Below are positions 1-10,999 of a DNA stretch of 64,000 nt, in pieces. The position numbers and the translations under genes were made by a program. Under the pieces are notes generated by a model that saw nothing but the letters and a program-made list of their open reading frames with translations, was not told where the DNA came from and searched no databases. Numbering within the stretch: position 1 is the first letter of the stretch; every line of letters starts with the position of its first letter. This stretch comes from Aphidius gifuensis (Eukaryota > Arthropoda > Insecta > Hymenoptera > Braconidae), in contig NC_057789.1 of the NCBI RefSeq assembly GCF_014905175.1, positions 16,829,679 to 16,893,678 on the forward strand. Direction: 5' to 3'.

Positions 1-90
1 TAATTCCTAAATGATGATGGCTTAAAAAGTTAAGAATAAATAACAATATTAGAAAACTACCCAAATCAAAGTCAAATCAAAATACCATAT

Positions 91-633
91 TTAAGACTGT
101 CTAGACAATTTGACACAGTCTAGTATAAACCCAGGTGTAATGTGCTCACAAGACATAACTCTGCTAAACAGTGACGTGTTACGACACGCTTTATTTGTAA
201 GTTCGATCATATTTTGTAAGGGAGGAATAGTTGATGACACACATTGTCCAGTTGTAGAGTAGAATGGTGATACATTTCTTAGTTTAGTTGCCAATATTCG
301 TAACCTAACATCAGAGAGTAGACCTAGACAATCAACAGCTCCGGTTAGCAATTTAATAAAAAAGATTATTGTTAATGTATCACGATGTACCGAGATGTTT
401 GTCATATCATCACATCCTCTATCTAGAACCAATGCCTGTGTGCGATATAGCAAGTACTTTATGAATCTACGCTGAACTTTGTTCATTAACTGAAGTTGTT
501 TTTTAGTTCTTAATGCATACGCCGCTGTACAATAATCCAGCTTAGACTTTACGAATGCATTGTACAGTGCTTTTATTGTAGAGGGACTCTTGAATGATCT
601 AGACAAACGAAAAACCAGGCCATAGAGTTGCAC
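91..633 (-). pseudogene. LINE ORF2, C-terminal region after RT
   Basis: This 180-residue frame matches the C-terminal part of copy 2 (4774-5355). Both carry a SFKxPxTIKAxYxxFVxSxLDYC block followed by RTKKQL and a KVQRRFxKYL stretch, then a conserved LTGxVxCxxLLSDVR segment. The region is common after the RT domain in Jockey/CR1-type elements, and no enzymatic motif is evident. Copy 1 lacks the residues that in copy 2 precede the shared block, which points to an internal deletion around 600-640. Confidence 0.75.
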
Positions 634-1560
634 TTGGCTATATTTACTTGAAGGTCGTTGGACTCACACCAACCTACGAAAATATTTAAATTTTTTTGTA
701 AGTAATGGCAATCATTCAGTGTTTTGATAGGTAAGTACAGTTTAACATCGTCAGCATAAAGTAGTGTATAGCAGGATAATCTGCTAGATAAATCATTAAT
801 ATAAATGTTAAACAACAATGGGCCTAAATTAGACCCTTGAGGTACACCAGAAGTTGGTCTATATGGTGATGATAAAATCCCATTGACACAGACATAACAG
901 CAGCGATCAACAAGGTAAGACCAAACAAGGTTTATGTAGGAGAGAGGCAAGTTAATTGCAACTAATTTAGTAACTAAAGTTACCCAGTTTATCTTGTCAA
1001 ATGCCTTTGTCATGTCTGTGTATATCACATCAACCTGAATGCTCTTGTTAAGATGAGACGATACATATTGACTAAACTCCACAAGGTTAGAACAGGTGCT
1101 ACGCATGGGTGTGAATCCATGTTGGTAGCTAGACAGATAAGGAGAGAAGTAAGACATGATAACCTTGTAGAGTAATTTTTCAAAGATTTTAGAACAAACA
1201 GGGAGAAGAGATATTTGTCTGTAGTTCGATACTATCAACGGATTACCTGCTTTAAATAGTGGCTTAACCACTGAGTGTTTCCAACAGGTAGGGTAAATAC
1301 CTGTGGATATAGCCATATCAAATATAATCTTGAGAGGTTCTATCAAAGCATCTGGGCAAATCCTTATTAACGAACCAGGCAGGTTATCATAACCACAAGT
1401 ATTGCTGTTTTTAACAATTAGGATAGCACGAGCAACATCCTCAGAGGTAACAAGATCCTGATCATTCAAAAACCCATTATCCACAACCAAGTCCAAGCTG
1501 GATTTTACATTAGTACCAAGTTTATTAAATACACTAGAGAAATGTACAGCAAATGCATCA
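573..1560 (-). pseudogene. LINE ORF2, reverse transcriptase domain (broken)
   Basis: Seen in order: a thumb-proximal NYRQISLLPVCSKIFEK block (the usual NYRPISLL with Pro changed to Gln), QHGFTPMRST, the motif A region with YTDMTKAFDK, GVPQGSNLGPLLFNIYIND, and the catalytic LLYADDVKLYLP box. All three catalytic aspartates are present. The open stretch from 1496 continues back toward 1560 without a Met, where it is out of frame with the endonuclease. It ends at 573 by running into an altered region where copy 2 has extra residues, so about 190-220 bp appear deleted there. Role: target-primed reverse transcription. No RNase H domain is seen. Confidence 0.9.
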
Positions 1561-2811
1561 GGATATATCCTGTAAATTATAATTAATAGTATTATTAATT
1601 AACAGACAGTTCAGTGTGTTAGTTTGATGTTTTTTATCATTGATAAATTTCCAAAACATCTTTGGATTTTTACTAATATTACTCTCGATTTTCTTATTAT
1701 ATAACTCGAGATCTCGAGTAGTTACTTGTTTTATTGCTAAAGTAATTGATTTGACTCTTGAATTTATTGCTAGTGAATCATTAGATTTTTTAATTTTTAG
1801 GTATTTATGTTTGCCTTTGATAAGAGCAATCAGCTCAGATGAGTACCAGTTAGAATACTTATATGTCCTATGATGATATTTAGGGGGACAGTAATTACTG
1901 TCAACTAATTTAAAGAAAGTATCATAAAAGTTTTTACAAAGATCATCAACTGTAGTTGTAGTATCATCAAGGTTGAGCTGATTTACCCAGTTTATGTTTC
2001 TTAACTGTATCTTAAATTTATCTACATCTAAATACTTAATATTATATTTTGATGATAAGACGAGTGATGACTTAGAGCTACTACACTTAGAGGTGTAGTG
2101 AGCAATGTATAGGTGAAGAGGTGGATGATAGTCATCCTGTTTAACCAAAGCTGATCCCTGAGAAACGATACAAGTGGCACCAGATACAAGAATAAGGTCA
2201 AGAATTTTATCATGAGAGTTCTTAACAGAATTGAGTTGTTGTAGGTTAAGTGTATTAATAAACATAGATATAATAGAGTAGACCATAATATTTGATGATT
2301 TTGATGTTGTATTGTAATCAGGTAAATTAAAATCCCCAGCTATAATCAAATTGTTCTTATATGTACTTAAATATTCTTGCAGTAGTTTTATAAACTTAGT
2401 AAATATTTTGCTCTTACTATTAATGATATCAGGGGGAATGTAAACTACAATTATTCTGTAAGGTAGACCAAGATAATCAAGGTATATACCCAGTATATTA
2501 ATCTCAATAATGTTATTGATCTCCTCTGGTAAGTTAAGTATGTGTAGATTATTAAATTTATTTAATTTTACTGCACAGAGTACACCTCCACCTTTTGTTT
2601 TATAATTAATATCTCTATCAGCTCTGAAGACAACAAAATGTTGGCTTTCAAAGTAATGATAGGATGATATACTAGGATCCAGCTATGATTCAGTAATGAG
2701 AATAATATCAGGATCAAGTACGAGCGAATTAACATACGTATCCTCAAATTTGTTTTTGATGCTTCTAGTATTTTGGTAAAGAATTGTAAAACCTAGATCA
2801 GAATGTGCCAT
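1558..2811 (-). pseudogene. LINE ORF2, endonuclease domain (broken)
   Basis: The frame contains ILYQNTRSIKNKF near its start, LDPDIILITES, GGGVLCAVK and AGDFNLPDY, and later DDYHPPL, which together are the landmarks of the apurinic/apyrimidinic-like endonuclease that nicks target DNA in LINE retrotransposition. The Asp-Asn pair of AGDFN and the His of DYHPP correspond to the catalytic region. A TAG codon at 2680-2682 follows ILITES, while the same frame stays open on both sides of it. The frame ends with TGA near 1558, and the homologous reading continues one frame over toward the reverse transcriptase. The Met at 2811 is a candidate start. Confidence 0.85.
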
Positions 2812-2948
2812 AGTACCAGTAGAATTAGAACTGAAAGATAAAGATGAATTAGCTGAAGGAAGACATGTAGGTGATTGAGAGTATACAATATTTGTTTTAG
2901 ACAGTGATAATGATTTATTATTGCTAAATTTTGTGCTATTATTAGATA

Positions 2949-3896
2949 TCACGTTGTTGGGTGTGTGTTGGCCTGAACCTTGAAGACCCCATTGATGAAC
3001 CTGATTCGTGGGTTTGTAACCCCATCTTGTGCCAGCTGAGTTTTCAACTGACGTCTTTGTGCCAGTTGAGAGGGTGTAAAGTCCTGTGAGATAACCAGTG
3101 CTGCCATCCAACCTGTCAGTGATTTCGCCTTTTTCATCTCCATGAATCTCTGCACAAAGATATCTTTATAGAAAATATTATTAAATTTCACCTTTGTCAT
3201 TCTGGGCTTTGTTAAGGCACCAGAATGAGGGTGAATTCTTGACGATGTCACTTTGACAGTACCAATACTCGGTTGAGAGTCAAAAACAAGTTGTATTAGT
3301 TGATCAACCTTACCTCTATCACTTACAACACGTTGGGTAACATTTAACTCGTTATCTGGGTCTTCAGGTATGCCAAAAACAATGACGTTTGGCATACGTT
3401 CCAGAATTAATTTACTATTATTTATATCATCACTCATTTGAGTGATACTCATTTGATTATCAGCAATAGTTGATGTATTTGTTTTGATTTGTGTTGAGTT
3501 GTTCCCAATTGTTGTATTTAGTATTTTTACATTGTTGTTAAGCTGACCTAATTCAGCATCAATTGTTGCAAATTTTTTATTTACAGTAACTGTAAAAGAT
3601 TTAAATGTATCAATAATATTGCTTAATTTAGCATCAATCGATGCATCAATTGATACTGTTTGTTGATCAAGGAGGCTCTTGATTTGTTCAAGTGTAATAT
3701 CACCAGTAGATGTTGTGTTTTTACGTGGCCGACCAGGAGGACGTTTATCAGTCATAGTTGACTCAGATGATTGTGACATAATACCATTGGAGCTTGCTTG
3801 TTGTGAGTTCAATAACATGATGTTATTGGAACTAAATACATCATCATGACAGTCAAGAGATGTGCTAGGTCTTGTTGGAGATCTCACTATTGACAT
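2949..3896 (-). CDS. LINE ORF1 protein (nucleic-acid-binding chaperone type)
   Basis: The open frame runs from 4112, but its first 72 codons lie partly in the repeated 5' monomer, so the Met at 3896 (protein of about 315 residues) is the more plausible start. In order it shows a Ser/Asn-rich N-terminus, a basic AT-hook-like stretch (PPGRPRKN), a long Ile/Asn/Thr-rich region with heptad-like spacing that probably forms a coiled coil, then a C-terminal domain opening with NVIVFGIPED, a typical start of the RRM-like region of LINE ORF1 proteins. In this family ORF1p is expected to trimerise and coat the element RNA. The frame is intact although ORF2 is broken. It overlaps the start region of the endonuclease frame. 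Confidence 0.8.
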   Translation of the reverse strand: MSIVRSPTRPSTSLDCHDDVFSSNNIMLLNSQQASSNGIMSQSSESTMTDKRPPGRPRKNTTSTGDITLEQIKSLLDQQTVSIDASIDAKLSNIIDTFKSFTVTVNKKFATIDAELGQLNNNVKILNTTIGNNSTQIKTNTSTIADNQMSITQMSDDINNSKLILERMPNVIVFGIPEDPDNELNVTQRVVSDRGKVDQLIQLVFDSQPSIGTVKVTSSRIHPHSGALTKPRMTKVKFNNIFYKDIFVQRFMEMKKAKSLTGWMAALVISQDFTPSQLAQRRQLKTQLAQDGVTNPRIRFINGVFKVQANTHPTT

Positions 3897-4073
3897 TGTG
3901 TGTATATGATGATACAGCTGATGATACAGCTGATTGATATTCACGAGTAGCGACGTCTGGTGTGACAAATTAAAAACCTTGGTAGGTAATGTAGAACAGA
4001 ATAACAAAGTGCTGGTAGTGGTAAGATTATGAATTAACTGCGATATATTGAAGATAAAGAAGAGTATACAGGC

Positions 4074-4405
4074 GACCACGCCCAAACCACCAGGTCTAGA
4101 AGATGATGTCAATGTAACGCAGTGATACTATATACATATGTATATAATATGATAAACTCCACAATTATGAACCAACAAGATGTTTCTTGATTTAAACAAT
4201 TATTTATAGTAGCACACTTTGACTTAATATTGTATATGTGACCACGCCCAAACCACCAGGTCTAGAAGATGATGTCAATGTAATGCGGTAAAACTTATAT
4301 ACATATGTATATGATATGATAAACTCCACAATTATGCAAGATGTTTCTTGATTTAAACAATTATTTTATAGTAGCACACTTTGAAATAATATTGTATATG
4401 TAACC
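4074..4405 (-). repeat. Tandem 5' leader monomers of the LINE (about 166 bp each)
   Basis: The sequence starting GACCACGCCCAAACCACCAG occurs at 4074 and again at 4240, followed each time by the same TATACATATGTATAT palindrome, an AAACTCCACAATTATG stretch and GTAGCACACTTTGA. The spacing is 166 bp, and a third partial start (TGTATATGTAACCAGG) lies near 4396. The repeats sit immediately upstream of ORF1. Tandem leader monomers acting as promoters are known in some LINEs, mouse L1 being the classic case; a promoter role here is inferred. Confidence 0.75.
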
Positions 4406-4760
4406 AGGTTAAAATGACACTGATACCACGCTTGGTCTTAGATCTTATGTCTCTAGTGCTTTTGCAGTTTGATAATTACACTATTACTTTGTAATGTTTA
4501 TGTGTCAATAAAATCAAGTTGTTAATCACTTTATATTTTAAATATCGTATAACAATTGTTGTATTAATAAAATTATATGTGACAAATGTCGTTAAGTCAA
4601 TGACGCCTGAGAGGTTATGTTACAACCGACTCAACTTTTAGCACATAAAAAACTATTAAATTATTGAAAATAACACTTCTTTTTTACACAATAATATATA
4701 TAGCTGGTGGATCCGTACTGACAGTATGATAATTAACAATTAAATTGACTTTAAGATCAA
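4406..4760. other. Spacer between the two LINE copies
   Basis: AT-rich sequence of about 350 bp, with AATAAAATCAAG and AATAAAATTATA stretches on the plus strand that could be old poly(A)-signal-like sequence. No coding frame or repeat partner was seen. Confidence 0.5.
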
Positions 4761-4773
4761 TAATGGAAATTTG

Positions 4774-5355
4774 TTAAAAATGCTTACGAGAGACGATGCG
4801 CAGCGTACGGCGTCCAACCACATACAATTTAGTGGATAGAATCCTAATCCTGACATCAGATAAGAGGTCAGGACAGTTAACTACACCTGTTAGTAGTTTA
4901 ATAAAGAAAATGATTACAAGTGTGTCACGGTGAACTGAAATACTAGTCATGTCTGCAAGTTGGATTAAGGCATCGTCATCACAACCTCTATCAAAGGACA
5001 GAGCCTGCGTACGATAAAACAAGTATTTCATGAACCTTCTCTGAACTTTATAGAATAGAGCTAGTTGTTTTTTAGTACGTAAGTAATAAACAGAGATACA
5101 GTAGTCCAGCCTCGATCTGACAAATGATTTATAGATAGCCTTGATGGTAGTAGGGTTTTTAAATGATTTTGCAAGACAAAAAACAAGACTCAGTGATGAC
5201 ATCGCAAATTTAACAACATGTTCCACTTGAGAGTTAAATAGAAGTTTATTGTCAAACACAATACCAAGGTCAGTAGTAATACGCAAGCGAGATAGCATTG
5301 TTCCTTTAATACAGTAGTTATAAATGAGTGGATGAGTAGATTTACTATATGACAT
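4774..5355 (-). pseudogene. LINE copy 2, post-RT C-terminal region
   Basis: A 193-residue frame homologous to 91-633 but with about 60-70 more residues at the front (TTDLGIVFDNKLLFNSQVEH), which is the normal segment between RT and the C-terminal block in Jockey/CR1-group ORF2 proteins. It is therefore the better-preserved version of this part of the family in the window. Confidence 0.75.
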
Positions 5356-5403
5356 GGTACTGCATTTTACAATATTAACTTCAAGACTGTTGATTGTGCA
5401 CCA

Positions 5404-6295
5404 TTAGACAAATTTATTTAAGTTTGCCTGCAAGTGTTGACAGTCATGAACAGATTGAATAGGCAAAAATAACTTGATATCATCAGCATACAATAATGAA
5501 AAGCAGAAAAGACGTTCTGATAAGTCATTGATATAGATGTTGAAGAGTAGTGGACCCAAATTGGATCCTTGGATGACTCCAGATGTTGGCGAGTAGGGTG
5601 CAGAAAGAGTGCCATTGATGAACACATAACAAAGGCGATCGACAAGATAAGACCAGATTAGGTTGATGAGAGAGTGAGGTAGATTAATCGATAGTAATTT
5701 AGAGACAAGTGTTAGCCAGTCAATCCTATCGAACGCCTTAGTCATGTCAGTATATATCACATCTACCTGTACGTTATTGTCTAAATGACTGGAGACAAAT
5801 TGTGTAAACTCAACAAGGTTCGTACATGTACTTCTCATAGGTGTGAAGCCATGTTGATATCGAGATTAAAAAGGTAAAAAGTAGGACATGATAACCTTAT
5901 AGAGTATTATTTTAAATAGTTTAGAGCATACAGGAAGAAGTGATATTTGCCTATAGTTAGAGACAAGTAAAGGATTACCTTTTTTATACAAGGGTAGACT
6001 GTTTCCAGACTGATGGATAAATACCAGAAAACAATGCCTTGTTGAAAATATAGTATAGTGGTTGGATTAGAGCATCAGGGCAAATCTTAATTACAGTACC
6101 AGACAGATTATCAAGACCAGATGAGTTATGATTTTTTACTTTCAGAATTGCACGAGAAATGTCATCAAGGGTAATGTGTGTAATATGATTATTATGCGAG
6201 TATGGAGACATGAGTAGATCAAAGCTGGAGTGAATATCACTTACCATATTATTATTGGTTTTAGTGTAATTTTTGATACTATTACTATTTACCAT
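5404..6295 (-). pseudogene. LINE copy 2, reverse transcriptase fragments
   Basis: Two open pieces are seen. 5984-6295 corresponds to the region before the first RT block (SGLDNLSGTVIKICPDALIQPL). 5404-5838 holds MRSTCTNLVEF, YTDMTKAFDRIDW, GVIQGSNLGPLLFNIYIND (Pro changed to Ile) and the catalytic LLYADDIKLFLP. The intervening 145 bp contains stops, so the domain is broken. Confidence 0.85.
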
Positions 6296-6675
6296 ATTAT
6301 TATTATAGCTGCTATTATCATTAAGAGTATTTCTGTTACTACTATTGCTATTAATATTATTAATATTATGAAATACTTCTGCAAAGTGCGAAGCAAATGA
6401 GTTAGAGATGGTTGATGAATCATGAATTATATTAATAAGCAGACAGTTTATTGTCGAAAATTGACTTTTTTTTAGTTTATAAATTTCCAGAATAATTTAG
6501 GGTTCATTTTGAGGTTGGAATCAATACTATTGTTTTGAGACAAAAAATCTCTGTGAGTTAAATGTTTAATTGACTTAGTAATTGATTGTAATCTTAAAGA
6601 ATTAGTGGCTGATGTATTGCGTTTAAGTAATTTATAATATTTATGTTTAGATAAGATGAGACTGATAAGTTCAGT

Positions 6676-7418
6676 TCAGTACCAGCATGGATAGGATAAT
6701 GATTTGTGATTGGGCAACTTAGGGTGGTAACAAACATTGAGTATATCAAAAAGAATATTGTAAAAAATATCACAAAGATAATCAACCGATACCATGCTGT
6801 CACCCATAATAGCTTGCCAATTAGTAGATCTTAATTTGATCTTAAAATTATCTATGTTAATATATTTAACAATATATTTAGTATTTAAGTCGTTAGAGAT
6901 TGAGGGACCAGTGATAATGTTGGGTGACGGTGAGTTATGAAAGATTTGTAGCAAAAGTGGAGGATGATAAGTATCAGGCTGAACCAAGGCAGAACCACGT
7001 GATATAGTGCAGTTAGGACAGGATACAAATACAAGGTCAAGTAATATATCATGAGAGTTTAGTATGGTATTACATTGTTGAAGATTTAAAGCAGACAACA
7101 GCAAAGAAATATTTGAGTAAATTTTACCAATATGTGATGAGTTCATTGAGTTATATTCAGGGAGATTGAAGTCACCAGCGATAATCAGGTTACTTTTAAA
7201 TTTAATTAAATACTCATGAAGTACTTCAATAAACCTTGAAAATAACTTGCTGTTGCTATTAACAACTTCTGGAGGTATATACGTGACAATAATTCTGTAC
7301 GATGTGCCTTGGTAATCAAGATATATACCCAGAGTATCAATTTCAACTTAATAACTGTTGGTAAATTAATAACATGAAATTTATTAAACATGATGCGTTT
7401 AAGAGTACAAAGAACACC
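6676..7418 (-). pseudogene. LINE copy 2, endonuclease fragment
   Basis: An AGDFNLPEY motif is encoded near 7165-7190, and a frame from 7146 to 6676 carries NSHDILLDLVFVSCPNC and a DTYHPPL block matching DDYHPPL in copy 1. The upstream part (7206-7391) is in another frame. The N-terminal part of the domain is missing because the element ends at about 7418. No intact endonuclease can be made from it. Confidence 0.8.
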
Positions 7419-8113
7419 TTACACCAACACTTACTTTAACATTAACTGGACAAACATCAATTCTTGAGACACAATATTTTCCACCAATTCAATTATCTAA
7501 TGGAAAAAAATATTCGCTAGCTCTCATTTCTTTTTTGTCATTCAATTTAATACCAAATATTGATGAAGACAATAACGAAATTCCATATTATAGTAATGAG
7601 AGTGATGATACAATTACAATACCAGTAGGTAGTTGTGAACTTGATGATCTTGCTAAAGGACTAGAAGTACATAAAGTCAAGTTGACATACAATAAATATA
7701 CTTTACATTCATCTATTGAAAGTGAAAGAGCCATTGATTTTACACGATGAAAATCACCAGCAAGTTTACTTGGATTTGCACGAAGAATATTGGAGCTTAG
7801 TCAAGTACATGTAACAGACTTTTCTGTGAATATTATAAAAGAAAATACACTGCAAATAGAGTGTAACATCACAACGGGTGCTTATGTTAATGATAAAAAA
7901 GTTCATACAATACATTACTTTTTCCCAGCTGTTCCTCCTGGTTATAAAATAATAGAAGTGCCAGCAAATCCAATCTATCTACCAGTTAGTGTGAAGACAA
8001 TTGATCATCTACAATTAAGAATAGTTGATCAAAACAATAGACTAGTTAATTTTTGTGGTAAAAATTTGGGACTCAGAGTAAAAAATTCTGAACTTGGAAT
8101 TTTAATCGGATAA
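7419..8113 (+). pseudogene. Decayed minor capsid (penton-like) gene of a Polinton/adintovirus-like endogenous element
   Basis: The plus-strand frame opens at the LINE junction, with a QYFPPIQL segment near 7470-7500 and IPNIDEDNNEI near 7550. It is interrupted by a TGA at 7748-7750 and continues in the same frame to 8113 with TIHYFFPAVPPGYKI and a PIYLPVSVKTIDHL/IRIVDQNNRLV-type block. From memory this pattern resembles the single jelly-roll minor capsid protein of insect Polinton/Maverick and adintovirus-like elements; I could not search to confirm it. The 5' end is lost to the LINE. The copy is endogenous and defective. The major-capsid-like frame follows at 8153 in the same strand and frame phase. 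Confidence 0.55.
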
Positions 8114-8152
8114 ATAGAAATTGTTTTACACGTCGGAATTATTAAAGAAAAT

Positions 8153-8675
8153 ATGTTTGATATCAATGCACCAGTCCAATTCAATGATGATATAACAAAC
8201 TACGAGTTACATGCACATCAGGCATTCAGATCATCAAGCTTCAATAATAGTGATGAAATTAGGATATCTATACAAAATCAAGACGTGTTTGTTTTACCTG
8301 CAAAAAGCTACATACATATAAGTGGCAAATTGTGTAAAAAAGTAGTGATGATGCAGCAACTGGCATTGATCTGACTCACAATGCAATGGATTTTTTGTTT
8401 GAAAAAATACGTTATGACTTGAATGGTGTTTTAGTTCATAAATCACGAAATGTTGGCATTAAAACAACGATTAACATTTATTTATCATTGAACTCAAAAA
8501 TGAATTATGAAAATGCTGGATGGCTGAATCCTGACAGTTAATATAAATTAACAAATGAAGCTGGCTATTTCGATATATGTATACAATTAAAAATGCTACT
8601 TGGCTTTGGTGAAGACTACTAAAAAATTATTGCCAATGCAAAGCATGAAATTATCATGATACGATCTCGTTACAT
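8153..8675 (+). pseudogene. Decayed major capsid (double jelly-roll type) gene, 5' part
   Basis: The frame starts MFDINAPVQFND and includes SSSFNNSDEIRISIQNQDV, which resembles the N-terminus of major capsid proteins of insect Polinton/adintovirus-like elements (recognition from memory). A frameshift lies near the A-run at about 8335-8341. Further stops are TAA near 8540 and TAA near 8621. The recognisable similarity ends at about 8675, where a GATAAA repeat followed by a huge AAT tract begins, so at least half of the expected gene is absent. This is an inactive remnant. Confidence 0.55.
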
Positions 8676-9325
<650 letters not shown>

Positions 9326-9339
9326 TTCTGTGTTTTGAT

Positions 9340-9684
9340 TCATAAAGCCATTTCTTTACCAAAATCATCATTATTTATTACGTAGCCATTATCAAATATT
9401 ATATCGCAATTGTCTGTGCCATTGCATGCCATAATCAAACGACCTTTATTCACACCTTCTTGTAACTCAGCGAATTTCTTTTCATCTGAATTAAAAAGAT
9501 CTGCAAATGTGTTGGGTAAATATAAGTAATAGTTGTTGTCGATTTCAGCTGTTACTGCACCACCATATTTTCCTCCAGTAAACTTCTGCAGCTTGGTTAC
9601 TTTATAAACAATATTTTTTTGTAGATCTCTCAATGTTTTGCGTTGTTCTGCTTTTTGGAGTTGTTTCGTTTTTGTGAATAACAT
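9340..9684 (-). CDS. Small uncharacterised protein, possible OB-fold type, with a spliced 5' leader
   Basis: The intact frame of 114 residues starts with a basic, Lys/Gln/Arg-rich helix-like region (about 1-30), followed by a beta-rich part with KYGGAVTAEIDNNYYLYLP and a C-terminal DNCDIIFDNGYVI. The pattern of a KYG turn followed by an LP strand resembles small OB-fold-like proteins that I recall near capsid genes of insect Polinton/adintovirus-like elements; this is unverified. Upstream the minus strand has a TTTCAG acceptor at 9700-9695 and a CTATAG/GTAAGT donor at 9881/9880, giving a 186 bp intron in the 5' leader. A TATATA at 9975-9970 is suitably placed further up. The ATG is 11 bases into the second exon. 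Intactness next to broken capsid genes is notable. I do not assign a function. Confidence 0.55.
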   Translation of the reverse strand: MLFTKTKQLQKAEQRKTLRDLQKNIVYKVTKLQKFTGGKYGGAVTAEIDNNYYLYLPNTFADLFNSDEKKFAELQEGVNKGRLIMACNGTDNCDIIFDNGYVINNDDFGKEMAL

Positions 9685-9694
9685 TTTGAATTAT

Positions 9695-9880
9695 CTGAAA
9701 TATTAAAAAATGATAAACATATATATCATTTTACATCATTCATAATTATAATAATAATAATCAATATTTTGTATGGCTATTTATTTATAATGATTGTTCG
9801 AATAAATTGTTTTATTTTTTGCCAAAATTATGAAGTAAATTTATTTAATATACTGATTAATATAAAAAGAAAAAACTTAC
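9695..9880 (-). other. Predicted 5'-leader intron of the 9340-9684 gene
   Basis: The donor GTAAGT begins at 9880 and the acceptor TTTCAG ends at 9695, preceded by a T-rich stretch. The interior is AT-rich. The splice-site pair is seen directly; actual splicing is inferred. Confidence 0.45.
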
Positions 9881-9969
9881 CTATAGATGAATATTCAATT
9901 TGTTGTTGTCCTAGCCTTGCTCTTGCAATAGTTGAGAGAATCTAATGCTGTTGGATGTTCAAACTACAG

Positions 9970-9975
9970 TATATA
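9970..9975 (-). promoter_or_regulatory. Candidate TATA box for the 9340-9684 gene
   Basis: TATATA within TGCATATATACTG on the minus strand, about 90 bases above the predicted splice donor. A start site near 9940-9948 would leave a short first exon of about 60 bases. Confidence 0.3.
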
Positions 9976-9989
9976 TGCAGCACAAATTC

Positions 9990-10600
9990 TCTCATCACTA
10001 AATTACACATTTTTCGATCGGTTTAAAAATTTTTTCCGATATTTTTAAAAGTTTGTGAATGGTTGAAAAAATATTTGGGTGGGAGACAAATTGAAATTAT
10101 TTCACAAAAAAAGAATTCATTGATGTTTTGAAAGTGGGGAAATACCGAGAAAATTCTGAAATTTCTGCTGGGTTTCGCAGACTGTCAATCATATTTTTTA
10201 TTATTATTTTTCAAAATTGTCATGCTGTTTTTAAAACTTCTTAGCTAGAAGATAATCATTAAATTTAAATTCTCCTGGTGATTTTCTATGAAAAGAAATT
10301 TTAAACTGTCGGAGAAAGTTTTAAAAAATTATTGTCAAAATATTTAAATGAGGATTTGTAAATATCATACGGAGTTAAAAATTTACTTCTATAGAAATAA
10401 TATTCCTCTTATGTTTGCCAATTCAATTCTAGGTATTTTGCACCATTTTTCAATACAATGCAAATAGTGTTCGGAGACAAGTTGGATCTTGCATAAAATT
10501 CTTTAAATGTGGAAATGTATAGAAAAATGATAAAAATTTTATTGATATGTATGTATGTATTGTAATAACTAAATTTAAAGAACAATTTTATTTTATTTTA
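9990..10600. other. AT-rich sequence without recognised gene
   Basis: Short A/T runs and no frame with sensible composition. Nothing further was seen. Confidence 0.5.
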
Positions 10601-10995
10601 TAAACGATTTTATTTATTTATTATTCATTTTATTTATTCAGTTATACAAATTCATTGCAAAGTAATAATATTGTTCATACAATTTAAACACATAAACGAA
10701 ATTTTTTTGGCTACATTAATTCCTTAGCTTAATCTTTTCCTTAGCTACTGATTTTTTTTGGTATTTTAATTTATTAAAATAAATTGTATTAATTTTATTT
10801 GTCAAACAAATAAATAAAATACCAAGGAAAAGCAGTAGTTGAGGAAAATATGAAAATAATGAATTAATGTTGCTTACCCCTTAATTTTTTTGGCTATATT
10901 AATTCTTTAGATCCATCTTTTCCGTCGCTACTGCTTTTTTTTATATAGGTAATTTATTAGATAGTAAATCCAATAACTAAATTTTTAAATCATTA
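10600..10995. repeat. Hairpin-array repeat, AAGGAAAAGCAGTAG family (locus 1)
   Basis: Contains ACCAAGGAAAAGCAGTAG in plus orientation near 10820 and its inverted partner (CTTTTCCGTCGCTACTG, near 10915), separated by ATTAATG and GGCTA motifs. Another inverted arm lies near 10720-10760. The same words recur at 27.6-28.7 kb and 54.2-54.7 kb. Confidence 0.75.
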
Positions 10996-10999
10996 ATCA

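Larger units (their letters stand above)
1..4405 (-). mobile_element. Non-LTR retrotransposon (LINE), copy 1, nearly full length but inactive
   Basis: Reading the minus strand from about 4405 down, there are two tandem 5' leader monomers, an ORF1 with coiled coil and RRM-like C-terminal region, then an ORF2 split into apurinic-type endonuclease, reverse transcriptase and a C-terminal region. This order is that of CR1/Jockey-group LINEs; I cannot place the clade more finely by eye. Lesions seen are a TAG in the endonuclease (2680-2682), a frameshift near 1560 between endonuclease and RT, and a deletion near 600-640 relative to copy 2. The 3' end is not sharply visible; low-complexity DNA lies at 1-90. 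A related copy follows in the same orientation at 4761-7418. Confidence 0.9.
4761..7418 (-). mobile_element. Non-LTR retrotransposon (LINE), copy 2, 5'-truncated and decayed
   Basis: This is a diverged relative of copy 1 in the same orientation. The order on the minus strand is endonuclease, RT, then the C-terminal block. The homology stops inside the endonuclease at about 7418, right after the counterpart of the GGVLC motif, and capsid-like sequence on the opposite strand begins at once. The 5' truncation is typical of incomplete reverse transcription, or the element was cut by later rearrangement. There are several frameshifts and stops. Confidence 0.85.
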
